This document shows positions 8,719-17,513 of a stretch of DNA of 64,000 nucleotides, in pieces (the first letter of the stretch is position 1; every line of letters begins with the position of its first letter). Below the pieces are notes generated by a model. That model was not told the origin of the DNA. It did not search any database and saw nothing but the letters and a program-made list of their open reading frames with translations. Position numbers and translations under genes: made by a program. Origin of the DNA: Candidatus Gastranaerophilales bacterium (GTDB lineage: Bacteria; Cyanobacteriota; Vampirovibrionia; Gastranaerophilales; Gastranaerophilaceae); contig CALUUK010000011.1 in assembly GCA_944323955.1 (NCBI GenBank), positions 1-64,000 of the forward strand, in the 5' to 3' direction.

Positions 8719-9345
8719 ATGACAAATATATCATTTGGAAGTAATTACAGATTTAATGCAGGGAGTCAATATCCCGCTGCGGTTCTGAGAAGATTATCAA
8801 GATGCGAAATCCCGGGAGCTTTATTAACAAGCGAATTTACATCACCAAAAGAAGCAATGGAAACAGGAATATATGAAAAATTTATTTTTTCGGTCCCTGA
8901 TAGATTTGACAAGAATATAGATGCATTTTTTAAAGCAAACAATATAAACTTTCAGAAACAATCTCTCAGTGAGGCAATGGACCCTGCCAATATAAAAAGC
9001 AGAATTCGTTTATCGGAAACAGATGCCGAATTCGGATATCTTCTTGTAGAATTTGATACGGATAAACTTGATGAATTATTTAAAAAAGATGAAATTTCAT
9101 ACATTGAACCGGGAGGAAAAAACGGAATCGGGAACAGATATAAAGGTGTTTCGGATTTTTTAAAGACAGGGCAAGCTATTAATGCAGTTCGTGTTTGTTT
9201 TCGTGAAGATGACGGAAAGTTAAAAGCATCAATTATAGACGGACGGCACAGATTTGCTTTTATGCGTGATATAGGACTCAGAAAAATTCCCGTATCAATA
9301 GAAGAATCATCATACAATATTGCTAAAAAATACGGGCTTTGCTAA
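8719..9345 (+). CDS. ParB/sulfiredoxin-fold-like protein of unknown role
   Basis: This 208-residue protein of unknown function has DGRHRFAFMRDIGLRKIPV at about 174-192. That is the nucleotide-binding signature of ParB N-terminal/sulfiredoxin-like folds, as also seen in single-domain ParB-like proteins of phages and toxins. No helix-turn-helix follows, so it is not a chromosome-partition ParB. The first residues, MTNISFGSNYR, resemble the short 'ISFG' starts I associate with gut Melainabacteria proteins; this is from memory and not verified. The start is supported by AAAAGG eight bases upstream. It stands alone, convergent with the beta-barrel gene two bases away. Confidence 0.55.
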   Translation: MTNISFGSNYRFNAGSQYPAAVLRRLSRCEIPGALLTSEFTSPKEAMETGIYEKFIFSVPDRFDKNIDAFFKANNINFQKQSLSEAMDPANIKSRIRLSETDAEFGYLLVEFDTDKLDELFKKDEISYIEPGGKNGIGNRYKGVSDFLKTGQAINAVRVCFREDDGKLKASIIDGRHRFAFMRDIGLRKIPVSIEESSYNIAKKYGLC

Positions 9346-9346
9346 T

Positions 9347-10273
9347 TCACAGATAACGCCGTAAACCCAGTGAAAGAACAATACCGTTTCTTCCGCCGTT
9401 TCTGATAGTTGCCTGAACATATCCCGAATATTTTTCTCCGTCTGTTTTTTGAACACCGATACCGTATTGTACATAAGGCTTTACACTTATGTCTCCAACG
9501 CTTACATCATTTGCGGAAAAGTTTGATTCGTTCATTAAATTCCAGACGGTCTGAATACCAAAATAAGGTTCCCATCCGTTATCAAAGTTTCCTGTAAATT
9601 TAATTCCGGGCATAAGCTGTATGGAGTGAACCGGTTCCGATTTAACCATAACATTATCACCGTTAAGGTAATCAAACGTATTTACAAATAAATATGCGCA
9701 TAAAAAACTAGGTTGCACCATGAGTTTTTTATTTAAAAGTTCAAAATTATAACCTGCCTTTATCGCACTTGCCGAATTAAGCATCGCAAAATTTATGTTC
9801 TCCGAATCACTGTGTGATTCGGCATTTGCTGCGCCTATATTCGTCAAAAAACCGATATAAAAATTTTTTCTGAAAAATACTCCCGATACACCTATTTGTC
9901 CTCCATTCTGGACGATGTTGCGTCCTTTATATATTTGTCTTGAACCTGTATAACCGGTATGAAAAGTAAATACGGAATCCCAGTCGGGGTTTAATTCTAT
10001 AACATTTGTGTCATATCCTATGTATGCTCCATATCCGGTATTATGTACTTTGTTTTTATTTTCCAACTCTATTGTTTCAAAAGAAGAATAAGGTCTTATC
10101 CACAGACTTTCCGTTCTTGATGAGCGCTGTTCCGGAGAAAATGTTGATACAGAAGAATTCGGAACCGTTACCGCTTTTACATCCGGCAAAAATAAAAACA
10201 CAGCAAAGAATAAAAGAATATGTGCATACAATTTTTTATTCACAAATTTCGACCTTTTGGTCAAATTTAACAT
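9347..10273 (-). CDS. Outer-membrane beta-barrel (autotransporter-domain type), no passenger
   Basis: The 308-residue reading frame has a signal peptide (NKKLYAHILLFFAVFLFLP, cleaved near VKA). A short linker and about 250 residues of alternating polar/aromatic strands follow, ending in LGLRRYL. This matches an autotransporter beta-domain, including GYGAYIGYD and aromatic-girdle repeats. No passenger domain precedes the barrel. A GTG at 10243 directly before the signal peptide, with AAAGG upstream, may be the true start rather than the ATG at 10273. It lies 18 bases after the acyltransferase gene and is probably co-transcribed with it. It implies a Gram-negative envelope. Confidence 0.72.
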   Translation of the reverse strand: MLNLTKRSKFVNKKLYAHILLFFAVFLFLPDVKAVTVPNSSVSTFSPEQRSSRTESLWIRPYSSFETIELENKNKVHNTGYGAYIGYDTNVIELNPDWDSVFTFHTGYTGSRQIYKGRNIVQNGGQIGVSGVFFRKNFYIGFLTNIGAANAESHSDSENINFAMLNSASAIKAGYNFELLNKKLMVQPSFLCAYLFVNTFDYLNGDNVMVKSEPVHSIQLMPGIKFTGNFDNGWEPYFGIQTVWNLMNESNFSANDVSVGDISVKPYVQYGIGVQKTDGEKYSGYVQATIRNGGRNGIVLSLGLRRYL

Positions 10274-10291
10274 TAAATTATAAAAAATATA

Positions 10292-11422
10292 TTACTCTTT
10301 TGAGCGTATTAAGCTCTTTAATCTGTCATATATAAATGAAATAAGTAAAGGAATAAGAACTCCTGCTGTAAGATATAATAACCACCATCCGTTTTTCCAT
10401 TCCAAAATGGTAAAGGAAGCAAGCATATAATCAGGCTTATTTAAAATAAGCAATTGAATATAAGTGATTATTTTGAATGCAATCAGGTGAAATAATAAAA
10501 TACTTATTGTATGTCTTCCGATGTAAGATAATATACTGTTTAATATACCTGTTTTACTAATAAATTTTGATATACTCAATATAAATATAAATCCCGAAAC
10601 AGATGAAATAATCAACCAGACAGGATTAGAGTATTTGTTTGCCGACAAATTAACCGTATTGGCCGTATAATAATATGAAATTAAAAGAACAAACAAACTG
10701 CATATGAATGACATAACATTAATATTTATTCTTTCTTTGTATTTCTGATATAAAATTCCCAAGTAATATAAGAATGCACATGAGAGCATTGCTCCGATTG
10801 TATAAAAATTAAAATCCGCCCTTTGGCAGATAAAACCTATGATTAGAGCAGCGGAATATATAACAAATCTTACAACATTAAAGTATTTATCGTTTTTGAT
10901 AAATTTTCGGGCAATATAATGTCCGAAACAACTTGCAATTGAAATCCAGAATAGTACTCTTAAAAACCATGTGGCTCCCGCAAGCTGCTCTCCATGTCCC
11001 ATCAAAAGAGTTGAAATTATTAATTTGAAAATTTTTGACGGTGAATAATATTCATAAAAAAGATAATTATTATTATCCTCCGGAGATACAAGTTCAGGAT
11101 TGCTTATATAAACATTTATATTTAGTAAAAAATTATGTATTAATATTAAAAATATATTGAATAATGCAAAAGGAAAATATAATCTTTGTATTTTTCCGGC
11201 TGAAAATTTTATTAAACTCGAGGCGCTTTCATATTGTTTTTCTTTAAAAAATACTCCGGAACAAATAAAGAATATTGCCATATGAAATAAGCCAATAAAA
11301 CTTCTCGCACCGCACATTCCCAAACCGTGCCCCAATACCATAAGGATGATACCTATTCCTTTTAAAATGTCAAAAACATCATCCCGCTTTTTATTCAACC
11401 GATACTCTTTTACTATGTTCAT
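10292..11422 (-). CDS. Membrane acyltransferase (acyltransferase_3 family), second copy
   Basis: This 376-residue protein has about ten hydrophobic segments. The diagnostic N-terminus FDILKGIGIILMVLGHGLGM includes H32, followed by a conserved IFFICSGVFFKEK segment. The family O-acylates cell-surface glycans. It is upstream of and co-directional with the barrel-only autotransporter, suggesting both belong to envelope modification. It is only distantly similar to the 6921-7991 copy. Confidence 0.82.
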   Translation of the reverse strand: MNIVKEYRLNKKRDDVFDILKGIGIILMVLGHGLGMCGARSFIGLFHMAIFFICSGVFFKEKQYESASSLIKFSAGKIQRLYFPFALFNIFLILIHNFLLNINVYISNPELVSPEDNNNYLFYEYYSPSKIFKLIISTLLMGHGEQLAGATWFLRVLFWISIASCFGHYIARKFIKNDKYFNVVRFVIYSAALIIGFICQRADFNFYTIGAMLSCAFLYYLGILYQKYKERININVMSFICSLFVLLISYYYTANTVNLSANKYSNPVWLIISSVSGFIFILSISKFISKTGILNSILSYIGRHTISILLFHLIAFKIITYIQLLILNKPDYMLASFTILEWKNGWWLLYLTAGVLIPLLISFIYDRLKSLIRSKE

Positions 11423-11553
11423 AATCTAATAAATTGATATTTACTTAATATTTATCTATGAATACTATAAATAATTTCCCAATGCAATATTTTTAGAAAT
11501 TATACATCCTTACAAAAAGATATTTTAGATTGTATCTTTAAAAAGAGGCTGTA

Positions 11554-11871
11554 ATGAAAGAAATAAAATATTTACTCGGACAAAGAATAAAAGAGCTGCG
11601 GAATAAAAAGAAATATTCGCAGCAGCAGTTGGCAGAACTTATCAATATTGACCAACGTAATCTGAGTAATATTGAATGCGGAAATACATTTCCGGCGAAG
11701 TCGCTTTTTTCAATTGCGGAGGCACTTAACATTTCTCTTCCCGAATTGTTTGATTTCGATTATATTCCCAAAAATGTTGATGAAATGAAGAGCTATATAT
11801 CTAAAAATATTGATAATTTAGAGGATAATGATATAAAGACAATGTATCGAATAATTAAATCAATGCTTTAG
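11554..11871 (+). CDS. XRE-family helix-turn-helix regulator
   Basis: This 105-residue DNA-binding protein has a Cro/C1 helix-turn-helix at about 7-60 (IKELRNKKKYSQQQLAELIN, then RNLSNIECGNTFPA) and a short acidic C-terminus. Such proteins usually repress a local promoter. It lies just upstream of tRNA-Ser and the integrated element but outside the repeats that bound the element. It may be chromosomal, or a leftover from an earlier insertion. Confidence 0.88.
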   Translation: MKEIKYLLGQRIKELRNKKKYSQQQLAELINIDQRNLSNIECGNTFPAKSLFSIAEALNISLPELFDFDYIPKNVDEMKSYISKNIDNLEDNDIKTMYRIIKSML

Positions 11872-11935
11872 GCTTATATTCTTTAAAATTCGATTGTTGA
11901 AAAAAATAAGTTCTTATAGGATAATCTAAGAAAAT

Positions 11936-12022
11936 GGAGAGATGTCCGAGCGGTTTAAGGTGCAAATCTCGAAAATTTGTGAAGGGGTAACTCTTCCGAG
12001 GGTTCGAATCCCTCTCTCTCCG
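11936..12022 (+). tRNA. tRNA-Ser (CGA)
   Basis: This 87-base class II tRNA has acceptor arms GGAGAGA and TCTCTCC, discriminator G, anticodon CGA at 11970-11972, a long variable arm and T-loop TTCGAAT. CCA is not encoded. Its last 16 bases (12007-12022) begin a 37 bp sequence repeated on the far side of the inserted element. Confidence 0.95.
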
Positions 12023-12043
12023 TTTTTTTGATTTTAAATAAAA
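12007..12043. repeat. Left copy of the 37 bp tRNA-Ser 3'-end repeat (attL-like)
   Basis: This stretch covers the last part of the tRNA-Ser T arm and acceptor and continues 21 bases past the gene. It matches 19178-19214 in direct orientation at 36 of 37 positions; the single difference is T at 12029 against C at 19200. A tRNA 3' end duplicated at the far border is the classic mark of a site-specific integrative element. Confidence 0.8.
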
Positions 12044-12063
12044 TGAAAAAAGGGATGAGAACC

Positions 12064-12402
12064 TGTATTTTTTGAGGTAGTTTAGGAATTCGGGACAGTT
12101 TGCGAATTTTGCCCCAAAGTATTTGTAGTTTTTTGAGTAGTTTAATTTTGACAGATGGTTTGATTATTTTGGGCTGTGGCCGTTTTGAAATTTATCTAAA
12201 TTTGCCGGGATTTTTTACTAAAAAATTTAAAAAAATTTTATTGATACGAAATCGACGCAATGCTCGGAAGTAGTGTTCCAATCCTTTATCTTCAGAGTTA
12301 ATGTGTTCGTACCACGGCGGATTTTGACAAGGCTGAGCGTTAGCGAACGCCGTCCCAGTGAAAAATCTGACGGAATGTAGTTTTTACGAAAGGAAAAACG
12401 AA
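12064..12402 (+). repeat. Left transposon end and non-coding leader
   Basis: This gap contains the transposase-site-like blocks AGTTTAGGAATT (12079-12090) and ACAGTTTGCGAATTTT (12095-12110). Weaker copies follow (AGTAGTTTAATTTTG near 12136 and GGTTTGATTATTTTG near 12157). From about 12240 the sequence becomes less AT-rich and holds no gene until the MuA remnant at 12403. Several transposase sites in the same direction at an end are typical of Mu/Tn7-type elements. Confidence 0.65.
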
Positions 12403-13746
12403 ATGGAGTTTAAAGATTTTGAACCATCAATAATCCAAGACAAAAACGAATATATTAATATAAAAGAAATCGCACAAGTTAAGGGTTTGAAAAGCACTCG
12501 TTCAATCTGAATGGAAATCAACAAACCCGAAAGCAAATATATTTCAAGAGAGGTCAAAGTCAACGGCGGAACATCTTACGAAATCTTGTTTTCAAGTTTA
12601 GAGCCCGAATTACAACAAAAACTCCGAGAATCTGAAATAAAATCAACAGCACTTGTTGGTTATGAAATAATGATGTCAGAAAATACTCAATGTATTGCCT
12701 CAGCTTTACGAAACGTAATTTTAAATCTCGGTTTAATTTCAAAAGTTGTGTATCAAGATAACGGAAAGGCTTTTAAATCTAAATATTTTCAGCATTGTGA
12801 TTTTGAAGAGGGGAAATTTAACGGAGTGTATGCCAATTTAGGTATTCACTCCGTTTTTGCTAAACCATACAATGCAAGAGCAAAAGTCATTGAGAGGTTT
12901 TTCTTTGAATTTCAAGAAGAGTTTGAAAAATTAATGCCAAGTTAAATCGGGACTTCAATTGAAAACCGCCCTGCGTAGATGAACAGAAATGAAAAACTCC
13001 ACCTCCAAATTCATGAGAAACAAACTGGTGGAAAAATTCTAACGGTACAGGAAGTGATTAAATACATTTGTTGGCTTGAATTTCACAATCAGAAACCTTG
13101 TCCTAATGACCGTTCAAGAAGTATTCAAGAAATGTTGGATAGCGTTCAAAGACAAGATATTAATAAATCAGCGCTTGATTATATGATGATGAAAACTGAG
13201 GGCAGAACAATAAATAAGCACGGAATCACATTCTTGAATATGCATTACAGAAGCGATGCAATTCTCGGACTCAGAGATAAAATTTATATCCGATATAGTT
13301 TGTCTGACCTTTCAAAAGTCTATGTTTATTCGGCTAAAGGCGAGTTTTTATTCGTTGCACACAGGGTGCAAAAAGTTCACCCGATGGCGAGAGTCTTGGG
13401 GACTGTTAAGGATATGGAAGAATACAATCAGCAATACAAAAAGCAACAACAAATCAAAAGCCGACTGATTAAGAAAGTCAAATCGCATTACAAATCCGAA
13501 GATATTCCACTCTTGGAAATTGAGCTGGAGCCTGTTTTAGAAATGCTTGAGAAACAACCAAAACCTAAGAAAGAACGCAAGCAAACACCTCGTGAACAGC
13601 AGATGAACAAGCCAATTTTTGCAGATGAGATTGAGCATTTTGAATGGCTGATGAAACATGGCACAACATGTTCAGAAGATAGAAACTTTTTAGAAAACTT
13701 TTTTAAAAGCGACCAGTACAACTTATTATATGGAGATAAACTATGA
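12403..13746 (+). pseudogene. MuA/TnsB-like DDE transposase, degenerate
   Basis: One frame can be followed through three in-frame stops: TGA at 12508, TAA at 12943 and TAG at 12976. The N-terminal part (EYINIKEIAQVKGL, then SREVKVNGGTSYEILFSSL) is the Mu-type DNA-binding region. The catalytic-core end has VVYQDNGKAFKSKYF and FAKPYNARAKVIERFFFEF, which carry the second Asp and the Glu of the DDE triad. After the last stop comes the Mu transposase C-terminal barrel (about 12979-13746). Between ALV and GYEIMMSEN roughly 180 residues, including the first catalytic Asp, seem deleted. All three stop types occur, so this is decay and not recoding. Confidence 0.85.
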
Positions 13747-14105
13747 AAACAGAATTTATTATAACAAGAAATGTTAAAAAATTTGTGGCTCTAATGACAG
13801 AGTTGCAGAGTTTACCGCCTAATATTCCCAAAATGGCACTTGTATATGGAGAGCCCGGTCTTGGGAAATCTGAAACAGTTGCAAAATGGGCATTCAAAAA
13901 CCCTTGCGTATATGTTCGGGCAAAACAGGGAATGACAACAGGGTGGCTGCTTGCCGAAATTGTAAACGAGTTAGAACTTGAAGCCTGCTGGCATATTGAC
14001 GATACTTTCAACGAAAGCAAAAAAGCCCTTGCGAATAAAAGTTTTACAATAATTATTGATGAAGTTGACTATTTGATTGAAAAGAAATCTATTGAAACAC
14101 TATGA
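13743..14105 (+). pseudogene. MuB-like transposition ATPase, truncated
   Basis: This 120-residue frame overlaps the end of the MuA remnant by four bases (ATGA). It has a Walker A motif, GEPGLGKSET (about 39-48), and a Walker B motif, TIIIDEVDYL, as in the MuB/TnsC AAA+ ATPases that deliver target DNA to the transposase. It stops soon after Walker B, where a normal protein would continue for well over 100 residues with sensor motifs. It is therefore truncated and presumed inactive. Confidence 0.75.
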
Positions 14106-14254
14106 GATACAAGATTGAAAAACTTGCAAAAACTAATGAAATTGATGTTTTAGAAGAAATTTTGAATTACAATGAGCCGGATGAGCAAAAGAAAGTCCAA
14201 AACAAGCGAAATTGCGAAATACGCAAAGAGATTATTGAACAGTATTATAAATAA
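14102..14254 (+). CDS. Small ORF of 50 residues after the MuB remnant
   Basis: A 50-residue frame starts at an ATG overlapping the MuB stop (ATGA). It is charged and helical (MRYKIEKLAKTNEIDVLEEI and on), with no motif I recognise. It may be the tail of another transposon gene joined by the deletion that truncated MuB. The 142 bases between it and the specificity-subunit gene show nothing further. Confidence 0.3.
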   Translation: MRYKIEKLAKTNEIDVLEEILNYNEPDEQKKVQNKRNCEIRKEIIEQYYK

Positions 14255-14396
14255 AGTTAAAATTTTAATCTTATTATACCAATGTTATTTTAAGATTAGA
14301 TGTGTTTATGATAATAAGTATCAAGTTGCAAATTAAATTCAATAGAAAGCCTGTTGAACACTTTTTGAACTGCTAGTGATTAATGTTAAATCATAT

Positions 14397-15479
14397 TTAT
14401 AATATAAAGTCTTTGTTTATTAAATTTTTTAAATTATTTTGTGCACGAATAAGAGTTTCTTGTAATGAAATCAATTTCTCATATTTTTTTGCAATAAAGT
14501 TTTGTTCTTCTATCGATGGAATATCGATATATGTATGTTCAAAAAAACCAGTCATATTCCATGTGCCATTGTCACTATTAGATGAATATTCTAAAAATGT
14601 TTTACGATAGGCAATAGCTAACCATTGTAAATTTATTTTATATTTACATTCTTTTTTTACATATAGGATATATGCATGGTCATTTATTGTGTATTTACCT
14701 TTTTGTAAAAATTTCGTATGTCCAGCTTTTCCATTTCTTGTTACTAAAAGACCTTCTTTATTTTCAAAAACTTTAAGTTTCTTTCCTTTAATTGTTATTT
14801 GTGAAATACTTCCCATGTTCGTATTATCTTCAGTAGATGACGATAAAATTTTATATTTTATACCAGTCTTTTGAAGATTTCTATATATAAACTCTTCAGT
14901 TAGTCCACTATTGCCGCTTAAATAATCAAGTATATTTTTAATAGGTTCATTCTTTTTTTGAAAAGTTTTATAATATTCAATCAACTCTTGGCTGCATAAA
15001 ATTTTATCAATTTTTTGCATATTTTGTTCTATACTTTTAAGATTTTTTTCATATTTTGAGTTTATTTCAATAACATGATTTTGAATTTCGTCATTTGGAA
15101 TTTCAATATCTATTTCTTCTACAATTTCTCGATTTAAATAACTTATATTTTCTTTACTTGTCATAGCTTTTAAAAATTTATGTCTTAATAAATATTTAAT
15201 ATATTCCAATTTTACAAGATCTTTTTTTCCTTCTTTAAAATAAAGTACAGCTGTATTATTTGCGTCAAACAAAGAATCTTGAATGAATAAATTACCAGAA
15301 AATCCCTTGGTAGGGTATGTCAAACATGGTAGATCTTTTTCACTAACAATACTTTTATTCCAATATCCTTTTATATCATTATTCCCGGTATATATTGGAA
15401 TTCTACCGAGACTATTATATATTTCTTCATCGGTAATTTGATGTCCTTGATTAATATAGAATATATCTTTTAATTTCAT
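14397..15479 (-). CDS. DNA specificity subunit (HsdS / BcgI-B type)
   Basis: This 360-residue protein has two target-recognition halves (about 1-160 and 175-360). Each ends in a helical stretch, as in type I HsdS (NEIQ-like IPNDEIQNHVIEIN; IPSIEEQNFIAKKYEKL). It picks the bipartite DNA site for the partner subunit. Its ATG overlaps the partner's stop (15476-15479), so translation is coupled. The size is near the roughly 340 residues of the BcgI specificity subunit. Confidence 0.85.
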   Translation of the reverse strand: MKLKDIFYINQGHQITDEEIYNSLGRIPIYTGNNDIKGYWNKSIVSEKDLPCLTYPTKGFSGNLFIQDSLFDANNTAVLYFKEGKKDLVKLEYIKYLLRHKFLKAMTSKENISYLNREIVEEIDIEIPNDEIQNHVIEINSKYEKNLKSIEQNMQKIDKILCSQELIEYYKTFQKKNEPIKNILDYLSGNSGLTEEFIYRNLQKTGIKYKILSSSTEDNTNMGSISQITIKGKKLKVFENKEGLLVTRNGKAGHTKFLQKGKYTINDHAYILYVKKECKYKINLQWLAIAYRKTFLEYSSNSDNGTWNMTGFFEHTYIDIPSIEEQNFIAKKYEKLISLQETLIRAQNNLKNLINKDFIL

Positions 15480-17512
15480 TTGAGTACCTTCTTTAGTGAA
15501 ACAATAATATCTGACAACTTTTTGTCAAATTCTTGTAAAGTAATATATTCCGCCTCATACGGTCTTAAATAATATTCTGGTAATAATGTATAATAATTAT
15601 CGTTTAATATTGTAGCTATATCTATATTCCCACCTTTTCTTAAACTTATTCTTTCTCCTTTTTCATCTATCCATACTGTACCTTTTTTGTCCTTATCATC
15701 AAAACATAGCCATCTGGATTCCAAAAGTCCTGGCATTTCTTCACCTTCTGGACTAACCCAACCTGAGATTTCATCATGCATCCAGCCATTTCTATTATTT
15801 CTTAATTTTGTTGGGAATCTTTTATCCGAATTTGCTAAACCATCATTGTCTATTATATACATCCATATTGGTTTTGATTGGATTTTGGTAGTTTCTTCAC
15901 TTCGTTTTGTTACAAAAACAGCATAAGTTTTCTCTTTTGTATATGGAGCAAATGCAAATTTTGGAAGCGATATAATTGCATCTATGTTACATTTTTCCAG
16001 TAACTCATACCTTAACTTTTTTAAGGTAGGATTTTCTAAAACTCCATCTGGAATAATTATACATGCTTTTCCTCCAATCTCTAATAGCTCAACAATTTTA
16101 CACATAAATGCGATTTCACATCTTGTAGAAGATATACTAGACGTATTTGCTTTTATAGTACCATTACCATAAGGTGGATTGGTAAGCACATATTGATATT
16201 TTTTATTTAATAATTTTGTAGTATTTTTCTTTTGGGGTTGCAGAGAATTATCATTGTACATATTTGTATGCCCGTCTCCAACAAGAAACATATTAAGTCT
16301 TGTTCTTGAAATATTTTCACCTCTTACATCTATGCCATAAAAACATTCTTCAGATAGAAATTTTTTTGCATTCTCATCTAGAGTTCCCGATTTTTCCCAA
16401 TTATTTTTTAATACTTTAAAGCTTTCTGTGAGAAATCCACCTGTGCCACAGGCTGGATCTATTATATTAAATTTACGATTCCTGTTAAAAAATAATTCAT
16501 CTTGCAATAAGAGTTTTGAAAATATATGTGTATAATGTCTACGAGTAAAATATTCTCCAAAATCTTTCTTTTCCTTTGCATTGGCAAACATTTCATATAC
16601 CGCACCAAACAAATCAAATCCCGTGCCATGTAATGGTTTCATTCCATCAATTGTTTCATATATCAATTTAACGTCTTTCTTGCTTATAAGAGGTTTTTCT
16701 CCATTAATACCACTTATTAAATTTTTCACTATATCCATTAAATTTTTAAATTCACCAAAAGAGGTCTCTTGTTCAAGGTTTGAGATATATGCACAAATAT
16801 TTCCTACTAATTTTGTGTCATTAGTATCGTTACATTCACTCCAATATATTTTACTATTATCTTTTTTACAATCTATTATTTCTTTTTCTTCAAAATATTC
16901 TAATGCTATAAAACCAATTGTAAAGTCTATTTTTTGTACATTATCTTTAAAATTAATTCCCCTATAAATATTTGCTAATTCCCATAATTTCTTATTAAAA
17001 ATCGCTTCAGATATTGCTGATATCGAATCAACATTTGTTAAAATGTTTGTTAATTCGGCGTCTTTTGTTAATCTATTTTTAATTAATCTAAATATATCAA
17101 TAGTTTGAAATTCTCTTATTGGATTTCCATTTAAAGAAATTTCATTTAAATTTTTTGAGTTATAAAATATTGTTTTTTTACAATTAGTTACTATAAAATA
17201 TGGCAAATTAAGTTTTTTAGATTTTATAATTCCTTGTTTTTTTGCATCTTCCCAATCTTTGTCGCCAATAACACAATCATCTTTAGCCTCTGCATATGCA
17301 ACTAAATTCTCTATATATTGTTTATCATTAGTTCCATCATATTCAAATTCAGATATTAATATATCAGGTCTTTTAGAACCTGTATATTTAGAAAATGTTG
17401 TATCATTAACAATTTGTCTAAAAGGTATACTTAATTGATTTACTAGAACTTCATTAATTAATCTTGAAACAGATAAGGCTTCTTGTTTCTTTTGCTTGTT
17501 TTTCATTGCCAT
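15476..17512 (-). CDS. Fused restriction endonuclease / N6-adenine methyltransferase (BcgI-A type)
   Basis: One chain carries both cutting and methylation. The N-terminus is an HsdR-like PD-(D/E)xK nuclease (RPDILI with D50, then E75-A-K77; numbering from the ATG at 17512). The middle has the HsdM helical region and GEYFTRRHYTHIF. The SAM-binding motif is DPACGTGGF (352-360) and the catalytic motif is NPPY (445-448). No helicase/translocase domain is present, so it is not a type I R subunit. A chain of this kind with a separate S subunit matches BcgI-like type IIB/IIG systems, which cut on both sides of a bipartite site. An ATG 12 bases upstream is possible, but the ATG at 17512 has better spacing from AAAGGA. 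It follows the ATPase gene by one base. Confidence 0.85.
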   Translation of the reverse strand: MAMKNKQKKQEALSVSRLINEVLVNQLSIPFRQIVNDTTFSKYTGSKRPDILISEFEYDGTNDKQYIENLVAYAEAKDDCVIGDKDWEDAKKQGIIKSKKLNLPYFIVTNCKKTIFYNSKNLNEISLNGNPIREFQTIDIFRLIKNRLTKDAELTNILTNVDSISAISEAIFNKKLWELANIYRGINFKDNVQKIDFTIGFIALEYFEEKEIIDCKKDNSKIYWSECNDTNDTKLVGNICAYISNLEQETSFGEFKNLMDIVKNLISGINGEKPLISKKDVKLIYETIDGMKPLHGTGFDLFGAVYEMFANAKEKKDFGEYFTRRHYTHIFSKLLLQDELFFNRNRKFNIIDPACGTGGFLTESFKVLKNNWEKSGTLDENAKKFLSEECFYGIDVRGENISRTRLNMFLVGDGHTNMYNDNSLQPQKKNTTKLLNKKYQYVLTNPPYGNGTIKANTSSISSTRCEIAFMCKIVELLEIGGKACIIIPDGVLENPTLKKLRYELLEKCNIDAIISLPKFAFAPYTKEKTYAVFVTKRSEETTKIQSKPIWMYIIDNDGLANSDKRFPTKLRNNRNGWMHDEISGWVSPEGEEMPGLLESRWLCFDDKDKKGTVWIDEKGERISLRKGGNIDIATILNDNYYTLLPEYYLRPYEAEYITLQEFDKKLSDIIVSLKKVLK

Positions 17513-17513
17513 T

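Noticed and set aside
12403-13746. Recoded stop codons in the transposase
   Set aside because: All three stop types occur in the frame and a large internal deletion is present. Other genes in the window end normally on these codons.
14397-17512. Ordinary type I restriction system
   Set aside because: There is no HsdR motor gene, and the nuclease domain is fused to the methyltransferase subunit.
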